The notes under the pieces: model-generated
The model's input: only the letters and a program-made list of their open reading frames with translations
Database searches by the model: none
Told to the model about the DNA's origin: nothing
Shown: positions 45,508 to 54,519 of the stretch, in pieces
Layout: each line of letters begins with the position of its first letter
How positions within the stretch are numbered: position 1 is the stretch's first letter
Source: Pedobacter sp. PACM 27299
GTDB taxonomy: Bacteria > Bacteroidota > Bacteroidia > Sphingobacteriales > Sphingobacteriaceae
Length of the DNA stretch: 64,000 nt
Direction: 5' to 3'
Assembly: GCF_001412655.1 (NCBI RefSeq)
Contig: NZ_CP012996.1
Span: 310,001-374,000, forward strand
Position numbers and translations under genes: made by a program

Positions 45508-46758
45508 CTACAAAGAGAAAGCAGCTTTCACCTGATCTACGAAATCTAGTTTCTCCCAAGTAAACAACTCCACAGTTACTGTTTTTTCTTCTCCATAAGG
45601 CGTTCTGAAAGTTTTAGTAACGGTTTCGTTTTTACGACCCATGTGGCCATAAGCAGCAGTTTCGCTATAAATAGGATTTCTTAATTTCAAGCGCTGCTCG
45701 ATGAAGTAAGGACGCATGTCGAATAAGCCTTCTACTATTGTAGCAATCTCACCGTCAGTTTTGTTTACTTTGCTCGTTCCATAAGTGTTGATGTAAATTC
45801 CCATCGGCTTTGCTACACCAATGGCATAACTCACTTGTACCAGAATTTCTTCTGCAACACCTGCAGCTACCAGGTTTTTAGCGATGTGACGAGTAGCATA
45901 AGCCGCACTTCTATCTACTTTACTTGGATCTTTTCCAGAAAAAGCACCACCACCGTGAGCACCTTTACCACCGTAAGTATCTACAATGATTTTACGGCCT
46001 GTTAAGCCAGTATCTCCATGTGGACCACCGATTACGAACTTACCAGTTGGGTTGATATGGTATTCAATTGTATCATTAAATAAATGTGCGTATTGAGGAT
46101 ATTTAGCAATAATTCTTGGAATTAAGATCGATACCAGGTCAGACTTGATTTTCGCAAGCATGGTCGCTTCTTCGTCGAAGTCGTCATGTTGAGTTGAAAT
46201 TACGATAGCATCAATACGAACTGGTTTATTGTGGTTATCATATTCAAGGGTTACCTGAGATTTTGCATCCGGGCGTAAATAAGTGATGTCCTTATTCTCG
46301 CGTCTCAATTCTGCAAGTTCCTGTAGTAGTTTATGAGAAAGATCCAATGCTAAAGGCATGTAATCTTCAGTTTCATTGGTTGCGTAACCGAACATCATTC
46401 CCTGATCACCTGCACCTTGTTCTTCTTTGCTGCTTCTATCTACACCTTGGTTGATGTCTTGTGATTGTTCATGAATTGCAGAAAGGATTCCGCAAGAGTT
46501 GGCCTCAAACATGTACTCACTTTTGGTATAACCGATTTTTTTGATGACGTCACGTGCAATCTGCTGTACATCAAGATAAGTTTTCGATTTAACCTCACCA
46601 GCAAGAATAACCTGCCCGGTGGTAACAAGAGTTTCACATGCAACCTTTGAATCTGCATCAAAAGCCAGGAAATTATCAATTAGTGCGTCGGAGATTTGAT
46701 CTGCGATTTTATCAGGATGACCTTCGGAAACAGATTCTGATGTAAATAAATATGACAT
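45508..46758 (-). CDS. metK: S-adenosylmethionine synthase
   Basis: MetK makes SAM from methionine and ATP. The 416-residue protein is full length, with [14 protein letters not shown] at the start, [12 protein letters not shown] and [18 protein letters not shown] (metal and phosphate loops). It lies alone, convergent with exbD. The 230-bp upstream region carries a strong promoter and a probable SAM-II riboswitch, so expression should fall when SAM is plentiful. Confidence 0.98.
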   Translation of the reverse strand: MSYLFTSESVSEGHPDKIADQISDALIDNFLAFDADSKVACETLVTTGQVILAGEVKSKTYLDVQQIARDVIKKIGYTKSEYMFEANSCGILSAIHEQSQDINQGVDRSSKEEQGAGDQGMMFGYATNETEDYMPLALDLSHKLLQELAELRRENKDITYLRPDAKSQVTLEYDNHNKPVRIDAIVISTQHDDFDEEATMLAKIKSDLVSILIPRIIAKYPQYAHLFNDTIEYHINPTGKFVIGGPHGDTGLTGRKIIVDTYGGKGAHGGGAFSGKDPSKVDRSAAYATRHIAKNLVAAGVAEEILVQVSYAIGVAKPMGIYINTYGTSKVNKTDGEIATIVEGLFDMRPYFIEQRLKLRNPIYSETAAYGHMGRKNETVTKTFRTPYGEEKTVTVELFTWEKLDFVDQVKAAFSL

Positions 46759-46839
46759 CTTAAATAATTAATTTTATAATAAACAATTATATAAAATGGC
46801 CTCTGATCCTGCAACGCAGGCAGTAAATTGAAGTGTATG

Positions 46840-46910
46840 ATAGGTTAGCACTTTTTTTTACGTGGTTGCAATCCCGCTATTTTTGATGATAGCATCGCAA
46901 ATCAGTCCAC
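46840..46910 (-). promoter_or_regulatory. Probable SAM-II riboswitch in the metK leader
   Basis: Read on the minus strand, the leader holds GTGG (46910-46907), CTGATTT (46905-46899), an inserted hairpin GCTAT/ATAGC (46893-46889 with 46880-46876), ATTGCAA (46872-46866), CCAC (46865-46862, pairs with GTGG), an A-run and GTGCTAA (46851-46845). This is the order of conserved blocks in the SAM-II H-type pseudoknot (CUGAUUU, AUUGCAA, GCUAA). The hairpin makes loop 1 longer than in the classic alphaproteobacterial examples. A second hairpin (46820-46808) lies between it and the start codon. It could act on termination or translation; the 80-nt distance to the ATG leaves this open. Confidence 0.72.
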
Positions 46911-46920
46911 TTTAATGATG

Positions 46921-46951
46921 CAAAATTACTATATATATTCAAATAGTCAAA
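46921..46951 (-). promoter_or_regulatory. Promoter of metK
   Basis: On the minus strand TTTG (46951-46948), exactly 19 bp, then TAATTTTG (46928-46921). The expected start point is near 46914, a few bases before the first paired block of the riboswitch, so the two predictions support each other. Confidence 0.75.
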
Positions 46952-46989
46952 AAATATCAATTATTTTGTACCGTATTTAAACCAGTGTT

Positions 46990-47898
46990 TTGTCAAAATC
47001 GAATATATTATTTATTATCAACCCGATTTCGGGAGGAAAGGACAAGCTGAAAATTCCAGCATTGATCGATGCACATTTGGATCGGTCCAAATTTAATGCG
47101 AATTACAGTTTTACGGAATATGTTGGTCATGCCTCCGAAATTGCAGAGGAAGCGGCCAGCAAAAATTTCGATGTCATTGTAGCCGTTGGGGGAGATGGAA
47201 CGATCAATGAGATTGGGACCAAGGTGATGCAGCAGAACAAGATCCTTGGGATTCTTCCCTTTGGGTCCGGAAATGGTTTGTCGAGATTTTTAAAGATCCC
47301 GATGAACACTGTGCAGGCGATCAAGGTGATCAATGACTTTAAGGTGAGGGTGATCGATACGGCAAGGTTTAACGACAAATGTTTTTTTAATATGGCAGGT
47401 ATGGGCTTTGATGCACACATCAGCTCAGTATTTGCCGGAAATAAATCGAGGGGCTTATCTGGTTACCTGAAACTCGGATTTAGGGAAATGAGGAATTACA
47501 AACCGCAGACTTACCATATATATATAGATGGGCAGGAATATGTTCGCACTGCTTTTGTGGTGAGCGTGGCAAATTCTTCTCAATATGGCAATAATGCACA
47601 TATCTCTCCTCATGCATCGATTACAGATGGATTGTTAGATGTGTGTATCATTAAGCAGTTTCCACTTTTCAAGATTCCACTATTGGCTTATCACATGCTG
47701 AATGGTTCTACTGATCAATCAGAAATGGTCGAAATCATTCAGGGAAGAGACATCAAGATTGTGCGGCCTGCCAATGATGCCATCCACATTGACGGAGAAC
47801 CTTATTTTATGGGTAAGGAGCTGGACATCTCTATGGTACCTTTGTCTTTAAATATCATTACACCAGATGAAGAAGCGCCAGCGCTTCCTGGTGCTTAA
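46990..47898 (+). CDS. YegS/DAGK-type lipid kinase
   Basis: This 302-residue cytoplasmic kinase has I-I-N-P-I-S-G-G-K-D-K at the start, V-G-G-D-G-T-I-N-E-I-G (ATP and substrate loop), and I-L-P-F-G-S-G-N-G-L-S-R-F. The C-terminal half has H-I-S-P-H-A-S-I-T-D-G-L-L-D-V and I-H-I-D-G-E-P. Such enzymes phosphorylate diacylglycerol or related lipids. The start is a TTG, chosen because the conserved I-I-N-P motif begins eight codons later and no ATG is available. It is followed 11 bp downstream by a SUI1 gene. Confidence 0.9.
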   Translation: MSKSNILFIINPISGGKDKLKIPALIDAHLDRSKFNANYSFTEYVGHASEIAEEAASKNFDVIVAVGGDGTINEIGTKVMQQNKILGILPFGSGNGLSRFLKIPMNTVQAIKVINDFKVRVIDTARFNDKCFFNMAGMGFDAHISSVFAGNKSRGLSGYLKLGFREMRNYKPQTYHIYIDGQEYVRTAFVVSVANSSQYGNNAHISPHASITDGLLDVCIIKQFPLFKIPLLAYHMLNGSTDQSEMVEIIQGRDIKIVRPANDAIHIDGEPYFMGKELDISMVPLSLNIITPDEEAPALPGA

Positions 47899-47909
47899 AT
47901 TAAACAGCA

Positions 47910-48263
47910 ATGAAAGCGAAAAAGAAAATATTAAATGATTTTGGGGGGATTATGTTTTCTACGGATCCTTCTTTTGTTTATGAATCCGATCAGGAAGTAG
48001 ATCAAACTCCTTTGGCAGCGAATCAGCAGGACCTTAGGGTGACTTTGGACCGCAAAAACCGTGGCGGTAAAGGCGTGACTTTAGTGACTGGTTTTATCGG
48101 AAGTACGGAAGAACTGGAGGTGCTGGGCAAAATGCTGAAATCTAAATGCGGGGTTGGCGGTGCGGCTAAAGATGGAGAAATCTTAATCCAGGGTGATTTC
48201 AGGGATAAAGTTTTGTTACTATTGCAGAAAGAAGGTTATAAAGTTAAAAAATCTGGAGGCTAA
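47910..48263 (+). CDS. SUI1/eIF1-like translation factor (YciH family)
   Basis: This 117-residue protein has a C-terminal SUI1 domain: L-R-V-T-L-D-R-K-N-R-G-G-K-G-V-T-L-V-T-G-F and L-K-S-K-C-G-V-G-G-A-A-K-D-G-E-I-L-I-Q-G. It is homologous to the eukaryotic start-codon selection factor eIF1; the role of bacterial YciH is less clear, with effects on initiation fidelity reported. It lies 11 bp after the lipid kinase gene and is likely co-transcribed. Confidence 0.92.
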   Translation: MKAKKKILNDFGGIMFSTDPSFVYESDQEVDQTPLAANQQDLRVTLDRKNRGGKGVTLVTGFIGSTEELEVLGKMLKSKCGVGGAAKDGEILIQGDFRDKVLLLLQKEGYKVKKSGG

Positions 48264-48379
48264 GAAAAGCCCTTGTTAATTTGTAATTAACTGATATTTA
48301 GGTGTTTTATTGTTAGTGTATCAACAACAATAAGTAAATTTTTTCGTGCAAAAGCGCTGATAATACCTTTTTATCTGTA

Positions 48380-48387
48380 TAACTTTG
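48380..48387 (+). promoter_or_regulatory. -7 box (TAACTTTG) of pckA
   Basis: An exact TAnnTTTG match 20 bp before the ATG. No TTTG at the usual -33 spacing was seen, so an activator may be needed. Confidence 0.5.
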
Positions 48388-48407
48388 CCTCACTAACTTA
48401 TTTATTT

Positions 48408-50012
48408 ATGAGCAAAGCACTTACGCTTAAGCCGGATTTGGGATATTTGAATTTAAATTCAGATCAGGCCCTATATCAGCTTAATGTATCACAATTGGTT
48501 GAAGAGGCCTTAAAAAATGGAGAAGGAACACTTGCCGATACCGGAGCATTGGCAATAGACACGGGTAAATTTACCGGTCGTTCTCCAAAAGACAGATTTA
48601 TTGTTTGCGATGAGTTGACGGAAGACTCGGTGTGGTGGGGAGACATTAACATTAAATTTAGCCCTGAACATTTTGATTCGCTTCTAAAAAAGGTTACTGA
48701 TCACCTTAATCAAGACAAATTCTATGTAAGGGATGCTTATGCCTGTGCGGATGAGAGTTATCAAACTACCATCCGTGTGGTGACAGAAAGTGCCTATCAG
48801 AACCTGTTTGCCCATAACATGTTTTTAAGGTTGGGCGAGGAAGGCCTGCCTGCAAGCCCGGAATGGACGATTATCGCAGCACCTGGTTTTTTAGCAGACC
48901 CAGCTGTAGATGGAACCCGCCAGGGAAACTTCTCTTTATTAAACTTTACTAAAAAAATGATCCTTATTGGTGGTTCCGGATATACTGGTGAAATCAAGAA
49001 AGGGATCTTTTCTGTGCTGAACTTCATTTTGCCACAGCAAAGAGATACGCTTTCGATGCATTGTTCTGCAAATGTAGGCAAAGATGGCGATACGGCGATT
49101 TTCTTCGGACTGTCTGGAACAGGTAAAACGACGCTTTCTGCGGATCCGGATAGAGGGCTGATCGGTGATGATGAGCATGGCTGGGGTAAAGATACGATCT
49201 TTAATTTTGAAGGCGGCTGTTATGCAAAATGTGTGGACCTGACTGAAGAAAAAGAGCCCCAAATTTTTAAAGCCATCAAATTTGGTTCGCTGTTGGAGAA
49301 CATCAATTATTTTCCGGGCAGCCGCGAAGTTGATTTCAGCAATGTAGAGAAAACGGAGAATACCAGGGTGGCTTATCCAATCCATTATATAGATAATGCG
49401 ATCCTGCCTTCTATTGCGGGAGTACCTAAAAATATATTTTTTCTGACGGCAGATGCTTTCGGCGTATTGCCGCCAATTTCTAAATTAACACCAGGTCAGG
49501 CCATGTTCCATTTTATATCCGGATATACGGCTAAAGTGGCGGGTACAGAAGCAGGGGTGACAGAACCTCAGGTTACTTTCTCGGCTTGTTTTGGAAAAGC
49601 CTTTTTACCCTTGCATCCTACTAAATACGCGGAATTGCTGGGAGAAAAGATGAAGGAACATAATGTAAATGTCTGGTTAGTCAATACCGGATGGAGTGGC
49701 GGAGCTTACGGTGTCGGGAAACGAATGAAATTATCGTATACCCGCGCTATGATTTCTGCGGCTTTGAAAGGAGAACTGGAAAATGTGTGTTACAACGCAG
49801 ATCCTGTGTTTGGTTTGCAGATTCCTGAAGCTTGTCCGGGGGTTCCATCAGAAATATTACAACCTAAAAATACCTGGGCAGATCAGAAGAAATATGATCA
49901 AAAAGCGAATGAGCTTTCACAGGAGTTTATTGCCAACTTTAAACAGTTTGAAGCTTTCGCGAGTGCTGAAATCCTCGCATCCTTCCCTAAAGTTGTGGAA
50001 AACGCCTCTTAA
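48408..50012 (+). CDS. pckA: Phosphoenolpyruvate carboxykinase (ATP)
   Basis: PckA converts oxaloacetate and ATP to PEP and CO2 for gluconeogenesis, or runs in reverse for CO2 fixation in some anaerobes. The 534-residue protein has F-T-G-R-S-P-K-D-R, G-L-S-G-T-G-K-T-T-L-S-A-D (P-loop), G-D-D-E-H-G-W-G and N-T-G-W-S-G-G-A-Y-G. It is monocistronic, with a -7 box and an intrinsic terminator. Confidence 0.98.
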   Translation: MSKALTLKPDLGYLNLNSDQALYQLNVSQLVEEALKNGEGTLADTGALAIDTGKFTGRSPKDRFIVCDELTEDSVWWGDINIKFSPEHFDSLLKKVTDHLNQDKFYVRDAYACADESYQTTIRVVTESAYQNLFAHNMFLRLGEEGLPASPEWTIIAAPGFLADPAVDGTRQGNFSLLNFTKKMILIGGSGYTGEIKKGIFSVLNFILPQQRDTLSMHCSANVGKDGDTAIFFGLSGTGKTTLSADPDRGLIGDDEHGWGKDTIFNFEGGCYAKCVDLTEEKEPQIFKAIKFGSLLENINYFPGSREVDFSNVEKTENTRVAYPIHYIDNAILPSIAGVPKNIFFLTADAFGVLPPISKLTPGQAMFHFISGYTAKVAGTEAGVTEPQVTFSACFGKAFLPLHPTKYAELLGEKMKEHNVNVWLVNTGWSGGAYGVGKRMKLSYTRAMISAALKGELENVCYNADPVFGLQIPEACPGVPSEILQPKNTWADQKKYDQKANELSQEFIANFKQFEAFASAEILASFPKVVENAS

Positions 50013-50067
50013 AGCTTTTTTTTTGCTCAAAAATTTGCATATCAATTTTTTTTTAGTTTTAATTGTG

Positions 50068-50102
50068 AAAGATTGTCTCCGCATGGGGACAATCTTTTTT
50101 TA
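50068..50102 (+). terminator. Terminator of pckA
   Basis: A 13-bp stem with one G-T pair (50068-50080 with 50085-50097) and a GCAT loop is followed by T-rich sequence (six T, then TAAT). Confidence 0.9.
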
Positions 50103-50164
50103 ATATACGCCGATGCGGACAGGGGGGAGACCTAGCTCAAGGGAAGAAACTAACGATTATTTAA

Positions 50165-50194
50165 TTTGGAATTAAAATCAAAGTTATAAATTTG
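50165..50194 (+). promoter_or_regulatory. Promoter of the exbB-tonB operon
   Basis: TTTG (50165-50168), 18 bp, then TAAATTTG (50187-50194), an exact -7 match. It implies a leader of about 95 nt before exbB. Confidence 0.7.
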
Positions 50195-50295
50195 TTCTTG
50201 CAACAATTGTTTGTAATGATCGTTGTGTGTATTACAGAATAATAATCTAAATTTAAAAAAAACACGAGTACTAAAAACTAAAAAACTAAAAAACA

Positions 50296-51138
50296 ATGGC
50301 AAACGCACCAAAACCAACAACAGTTCAAAAAGAGAGCTCTTCATCTGCTTCAAATTTATTTGCAACATTAGTAATTCCTATCTGTATCATTATCGGTATT
50401 TGTATTTTCAAGTTTGTCTTGGGTAGTAGAGATAACTTTATTGACGGCGCAGATCCAGATTTGCATGAGACTATGCCAAAAGTAGGTAACTACGCAGGTA
50501 TGGCTTACAAAGGTGGTTTTATCGTACCAGTATTAATGGGTATGTTCTTAATGGTTATCGTTTTCTCAATTGAGCGTATGATCGTAATCGGTAAAGCAAC
50601 TGGTAAAGGTAGCTTAGACGCTTTCGTTAAAAAAGTACAATCACTATTAAACTCGAACAACATCGAAGGAGCTATGGCTGAGTGTGATAGACAACAAGGT
50701 TCTGTTGCTAACGTAATCAAGTCTGGTTTGAAAAAATACAGAGAGATGGAAGTTGAGCCAAACATGGATACAGATCAAAAATGTTTAGCGATCCAAAAAG
50801 ATATCGAAGAAGCAACTACATTAGAGATGCCAATGTTAGAGCAAAACTTAACAGTAATTGCAACATTAGTATCAGTAGGTACATTAACAGGTCTATTAGG
50901 AACAGTAACAGGTATGATCAAGGCCTTCGGTGGTTTAGCTAACTCTGGTGCTCCGGATCAGGCTGCATTAGCAACTGGTATTTCTGAGGCTTTGATTAAC
51001 ACAGCTACAGGTATTGGTACTTCTACTTTCGCGATTATCATGTACAACATCTTAACTTCGAAAATCGATAAATTGACTTACGCTATTGATGAAGCAGGTT
51101 TCAGCATCATCCAAACTTACGCTTCTACGCATAAATAA
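50296..51138 (+). CDS. exbB: ExbB/TolQ/MotA-family proton channel
   Basis: This 280-residue inner membrane protein has a first helix at about 25-42, one at about 75-95 (P-V-L-M-G-M-F-L-M-V-I-V-F-S), and two at the C-terminus (T-V-I-A-T-L-V-S-V-G-T-L-T-G-L-L-G-T-V-T-G-M, then T-S-T-F-A-I-I-M-Y-N). The G-L-L-G-T-V-x-G-M motif is diagnostic. With ExbD it uses the proton gradient to drive TonB, which the SusC transporters in this window need. It is the first gene of a seven-gene operon. Confidence 0.96.
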   Translation: MANAPKPTTVQKESSSSASNLFATLVIPICIIIGICIFKFVLGSRDNFIDGADPDLHETMPKVGNYAGMAYKGGFIVPVLMGMFLMVIVFSIERMIVIGKATGKGSLDAFVKKVQSLLNSNNIEGAMAECDRQQGSVANVIKSGLKKYREMEVEPNMDTDQKCLAIQKDIEEATTLEMPMLEQNLTVIATLVSVGTLTGLLGTVTGMIKAFGGLANSGAPDQAALATGISEALINTATGIGTSTFAIIMYNILTSKIDKLTYAIDEAGFSIIQTYASTHK

Positions 51139-51224
51139 AAAATAATGTATTTTTTTTTACCGGCTTTATGGAAAACCGGAAGAATAAACATCATTAGTTA
51201 AATACATAAGTAATTTTTAAAATT

Positions 51225-51839
51225 ATGCCAAGAGCAAAGGTTCAAAGAAAGAGTACTTCGATAGATATGACCGCCATGTGCGACGTATCTTTCCTATTGC
51301 TTACTTTCTTTATTTTAACAGCAACAGCACGTCAGCCTGATCCTTTGGATGTTACTATCCCTTCATCGACTTATAAACTTAAGGTTCCAGATTTGGACAT
51401 GGGTATATTGTCGATTGGAAAAGGCAAAGTGTTTTATGAAATCGTAGGGAAAGACATTAAAATGGCTACCCTTGATAAAATGGGCGAAAAGTACGGCATT
51501 AAATTCACTCCGGAAGAAAGAGAGCGTTTTGGTGTGGTTGGTGCTTTCGGTGTACCGGTACAGAGTTTAAAGCAATTCATCATGATGAGTGGTGATGAGC
51601 GTACTAAGTCAGGTATTGCGAGCGGTATCCCAACTGATTCAACAAACAATCAATTGGCGGAATGGGTAATGCAATCACGTACGGCAGTAGCAGAATTACA
51701 CGCTGCGCCAATGCGTATCAGTATCAAAGGAGACGCTAAGGAAGAATATCCTGCGGTGAAGAAAGTGATCGACATTCTGCAGAAGCAAAAAATTAACAAG
51801 TTTAGTTTAATCACATCTGCCGAAGGCGATGCTCAATAG
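51225..51839 (+). CDS. ExbD-family protein, copy A
   Basis: This 204-residue protein has one transmembrane helix after S-I-D-M-T-A-M-C-D-V-S-F-L with the conserved Asp. A periplasmic domain of about 150 residues, longer than in E. coli ExbD (141 residues in total), has an inserted region around E-R-F-G-V-V-G-A-F-G. Together with the next gene it probably forms a hetero-ExbD pair, as is usual in Bacteroidetes Ton systems. Confidence 0.93.
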   Translation: MPRAKVQRKSTSIDMTAMCDVSFLLLTFFILTATARQPDPLDVTIPSSTYKLKVPDLDMGILSIGKGKVFYEIVGKDIKMATLDKMGEKYGIKFTPEERERFGVVGAFGVPVQSLKQFIMMSGDERTKSGIASGIPTDSTNNQLAEWVMQSRTAVAELHAAPMRISIKGDAKEEYPAVKKVIDILQKQKINKFSLITSAEGDAQ

Positions 51840-51848
51840 ATAAATATT

Positions 51849-52385
51849 ATGGCTGAATTAGATACCTCCGGCGGGGGGAAAAAAGGCAAAAAAGTAAGGA
51901 GTAAGAAAGCGAATACCAAAGTCGATTTGACGGCGATGGTAGATTTAGCCTTCTTGCTGATTACCTTCTTTATGTTGACCACTTCCCTGTCGAAACCAAT
52001 TGCAATGGATATTGCAAAGCCTGATAAAGACGACAAATCGACTGAAAAGAATGAATTGCGTGCTTCAGAGACCATGACTATATTATTGGGCAAAGACAAT
52101 AAAGTTGCCTGGTACATGGGAGAAGCTGGTAAATCAAAACCTAATGTTGAGAGTTTTGCTGATATCAGAAAATCAATATTGGATAATAAAAAGAAAGTAG
52201 CTGAAACTACTGGTGGCAGACAGATCATCATGGTGATCAAACCTACATCAGGAGCTAATTACAAGAACTTCGTTGATATTATGGATGAGTTGGCGATCAC
52301 TAAGATCAAAACGGCACCTGCAATCGATGATGAGAACATTACTGATGCTGAAAAAGATTTCATGAAGAGTGCTGGAATTTTATAA
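51849..52385 (+). CDS. ExbD-family protein, copy B
   Basis: This 178-residue protein shows K-V-D-L-T-A-M-V-D-L-A-F-L-L-I-T-F-F-M-L (helix with the conserved Asp). A periplasmic part has W-Y-M-G-E-A-G-K-S and I-I-M-V-I-K-P-T-S-G-A-N-Y-K-N-F. It is the closest relative of the orphan gene at 44914. It starts 9 bp after copy A. Confidence 0.94.
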   Translation: MAELDTSGGGKKGKKVRSKKANTKVDLTAMVDLAFLLITFFMLTTSLSKPIAMDIAKPDKDDKSTEKNELRASETMTILLGKDNKVAWYMGEAGKSKPNVESFADIRKSILDNKKKVAETTGGRQIIMVIKPTSGANYKNFVDIMDELAITKIKTAPAIDDENITDAEKDFMKSAGIL

Positions 52386-52418
52386 TAAAAGAATTAATAA
52401 AATATTAAATAGTAAGCT

Positions 52419-53240
52419 ATGTTAGGTTCTAAAATAGATTTATTGAAACGGGAATGGCTTGACGTCGTCTTCGCGGGTAAAAACAAGAGCTATGGAGCAT
52501 ACCAGCTTCGCAGCACGAGTGCCGCAAATACCACAAAAGCGTTATTGATTGCTTCTACTATTTTCGTAGTTGCATTTATGACCCCAAAAGTTTTGAGCTT
52601 GATCAAAGGTAGTCTTCCAGAAGACGAGATTGTGAAGCAAGTAGAGGTTACAGTTGTGCCACCTCCACCGGTGAACCCGGATACCCCTCCACCTCCACCG
52701 GTAGAGCCACCGCCACCGAAACAGGATCAGATTAAATTCCCTCCTCCGATTGTAAAACCGGATAATGAGGTGATTGACAAGGAGCCGGTTCAGATCGAAG
52801 ATTTGAAGAAAGCGGATCCAGGTCAGAAAACCATTGAAGGTGATCCTACTGCTGATATTGTAATTGCCGGTCCTGTTGGAGATGGCCCTAAACAAGCAGC
52901 TGTAGTAGAAGATACAAAGGTTTATGACTTCGTGAGTATTGAAACACAGCCAGGTTTCCCTGGAGGTATGGAGAAATTCTACGCTTACTTGAAGAAAGCG
53001 GTAAGATACCCAGCAATGGCTCAGGAAAATAACATTCAAGGTAAAGTGTTCCTATCTTTCGTAGTAGAGAAAAATGGAGACTTAACCGACATCAAGGTTG
53101 AAAGAAAACTTGGTGGTGGTACTGATGAAGAAGCAATCAGAGTATTGAAAGCTAGCCCACGTTGGACTCCGGGTATCCAAAACGGAAAACCGGTACGTGT
53201 GAAGTTCAATATTCCAATCAGCTTTACCTTATCTCAATAG
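52419..53240 (+). CDS. tonB: Energy transducer TonB
   Basis: This 273-residue protein has one helix (about 43-62, A-L-L-I-A-S-T-I-F-V-V-A-F-M) and a Pro-rich periplasmic spacer (P-P-P-P-V-N-P-D-T-P-P-P-P-P). The C-terminal TonB domain has Y-P-A-M-A-Q-E-N-N-I-Q-G-K-V and W-T-P-G-I-Q-N-G-K-P-V-R-V, the part that contacts the TonB box of transporters. The N-terminal segment before the helix (N-K-S-Y-G-A-Y-Q-L-R) is of the type common in Bacteroidetes TonB proteins. Confidence 0.95.
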   Translation: MLGSKIDLLKREWLDVVFAGKNKSYGAYQLRSTSAANTTKALLIASTIFVVAFMTPKVLSLIKGSLPEDEIVKQVEVTVVPPPPVNPDTPPPPPVEPPPPKQDQIKFPPPIVKPDNEVIDKEPVQIEDLKKADPGQKTIEGDPTADIVIAGPVGDGPKQAAVVEDTKVYDFVSIETQPGFPGGMEKFYAYLKKAVRYPAMAQENNIQGKVFLSFVVEKNGDLTDIKVERKLGGGTDEEAIRVLKASPRWTPGIQNGKPVRVKFNIPISFTLSQ

Positions 53241-53249
53241 TATTTACGA

Positions 53250-53474
53250 ATGTTTAATTTAAGAACATTTAAACAGAAATCGCCTCAACAGCGATTTCTG
53301 TTCATTTTAGGCCTGGTGATGTTTACGTTTTATTTCGTATTAGGCCTATTATTGATCTTCTGGACTGATATTCCCTTTGAAATCCAGAAAACTTATCGCA
53401 TCTTGTTTGGGTTATTGCTGATCGTTTATGCAGCCATTAGATTTGCCCGGTTAATTAATCCTAAAGACGATTAA
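53250..53474 (+). CDS. Small two-helix membrane protein of unknown function
   Basis: This 74-residue protein has two hydrophobic helices (F-I-L-G-L-V-M-F-T-F-Y-F-V-L-G-L and I-L-F-G-L-L-L-I-V-Y-A-A-I). It lies 9 bp after tonB and is read in the same direction. Similar short proteins occupy this place in other Bacteroidetes Ton operons, but I know of no function. It could help assemble or position the ExbBD complex, which is a guess. Confidence 0.75.
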   Translation: MFNLRTFKQKSPQQRFLFILGLVMFTFYFVLGLLLIFWTDIPFEIQKTYRILFGLLLIVYAAIRFARLINPKDD

Positions 53475-53547
53475 ATCCGAATTATCCTAAGCTAAAGCGT
53501 TAAAATAGCTTAGCATAATCGCATCATATCGAAAAATATTGATTCAA

Positions 53548-54456
53548 ATGAAACACTTAAGTCTGATATTGCTGTTATTCGTATTTGTGGCCTGTAAGCG
53601 TAAGCCTAAGCCGGAAAATACAGTGGAACAAAGTCGCACGACGGGGAGCGTTAAGATCCTGACTGACGCGTCCTTTGCCAGAGTGCTGGCAGATCAGATT
53701 GAGGTATTCAAAACGGATTACCCTACTGCAGAGTTCACCGTGATTGAAGGTAATGAGAATAAAATTATACCTACCTTTCTAAATGATAGTGTCAGGGTGA
53801 TGATCTCTTCAAGGATGCTGACACCAGAAGAGGACAAGATTTATAGAAATAGAAGTATTGTTCCAAGAACGTCAAGGTTTGCCATTGATGGAATTGCTTT
53901 AATTACGAATGCAGCGAATGTGGATAGTACCATTAAGGTACAGGAAGTAATCGATATTTTGCAGGGAAAATCAGTTACTGGAAAACAATTGGTGTTTGAT
54001 AATGCTTATTCCAGTACTTTACGTTACTTTAAAGACCTTGCCGGAGTAAAGGAACTGCCAAAAAAAGGAGTTTATACTTTACAAGACAATAATGACGTTA
54101 TTAAATACGTTGCAGAGAATAAAAATTTTATTGGTGTTGTTGGAGTAAACTGGTTAATCTCTAATGAGGCAGCTATGGCTGGGCCAATCGCCAAAGTGAA
54201 GATGCTGGGGGTGAAGAATTTACCAGGAAAAAAAGGGGATGATGCGTTTTATACGCCAATTCAACAGAATTTAATTAATGGGATATATCCTTTTTTAAGA
54301 AATATCTACATCATTAATGCGGAAGGCCGTGAAGGTTTAGGCACAGGTTTTGCAAACTGGTTAGTAAGTCCACGCGGACAACTGATCGTACTCAAATCTG
54401 GACTAGGTCCACATAAAATGATGCCGAGAGAATTTAATTTAAAGAATACAAACTAA
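53548..54456 (+). CDS. PstS-like substrate-binding lipoprotein
   Basis: This 302-residue lipoprotein has a lipobox at F-V-A-C-K-R-K. The fold pattern of PstS-type phosphate-binding proteins shows V-K-I-L-T-D-A-S-F-A-R-V and V-M-I-S-S-R-M-L-T-P-E-E (ligand loop region), then R-F-A-I-D-G-I-A-L-I-T-N-A. Two-domain binding proteins of this type recur in Bacteroidetes Ton operons; whether it binds phosphate is unknown. The frame extends three codons to a TTG (53539), but the ATG gives a normal signal peptide. Confidence 0.85.
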   Translation: MKHLSLILLLFVFVACKRKPKPENTVEQSRTTGSVKILTDASFARVLADQIEVFKTDYPTAEFTVIEGNENKIIPTFLNDSVRVMISSRMLTPEEDKIYRNRSIVPRTSRFAIDGIALITNAANVDSTIKVQEVIDILQGKSVTGKQLVFDNAYSSTLRYFKDLAGVKELPKKGVYTLQDNNDVIKYVAENKNFIGVVGVNWLISNEAAMAGPIAKVKMLGVKNLPGKKGDDAFYTPIQQNLINGIYPFLRNIYIINAEGREGLGTGFANWLVSPRGQLIVLKSGLGPHKMMPREFNLKNTN

Positions 54457-54519
54457 ATTTTATATTTGAACTATGAAGCCTGCTTAGGAGCTTCATTACA
54501 ATTAAAACAATAGTGAACC

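Noticed and set aside
46840..46910. SAM-I (S-box) riboswitch before metK
   Set aside because: GCAACC and GTGCTAA recall SAM-I, but the long 5' block with AGAG and GGAGGGA is absent and the P1 closing pair does not form, whereas all SAM-II blocks are in place.
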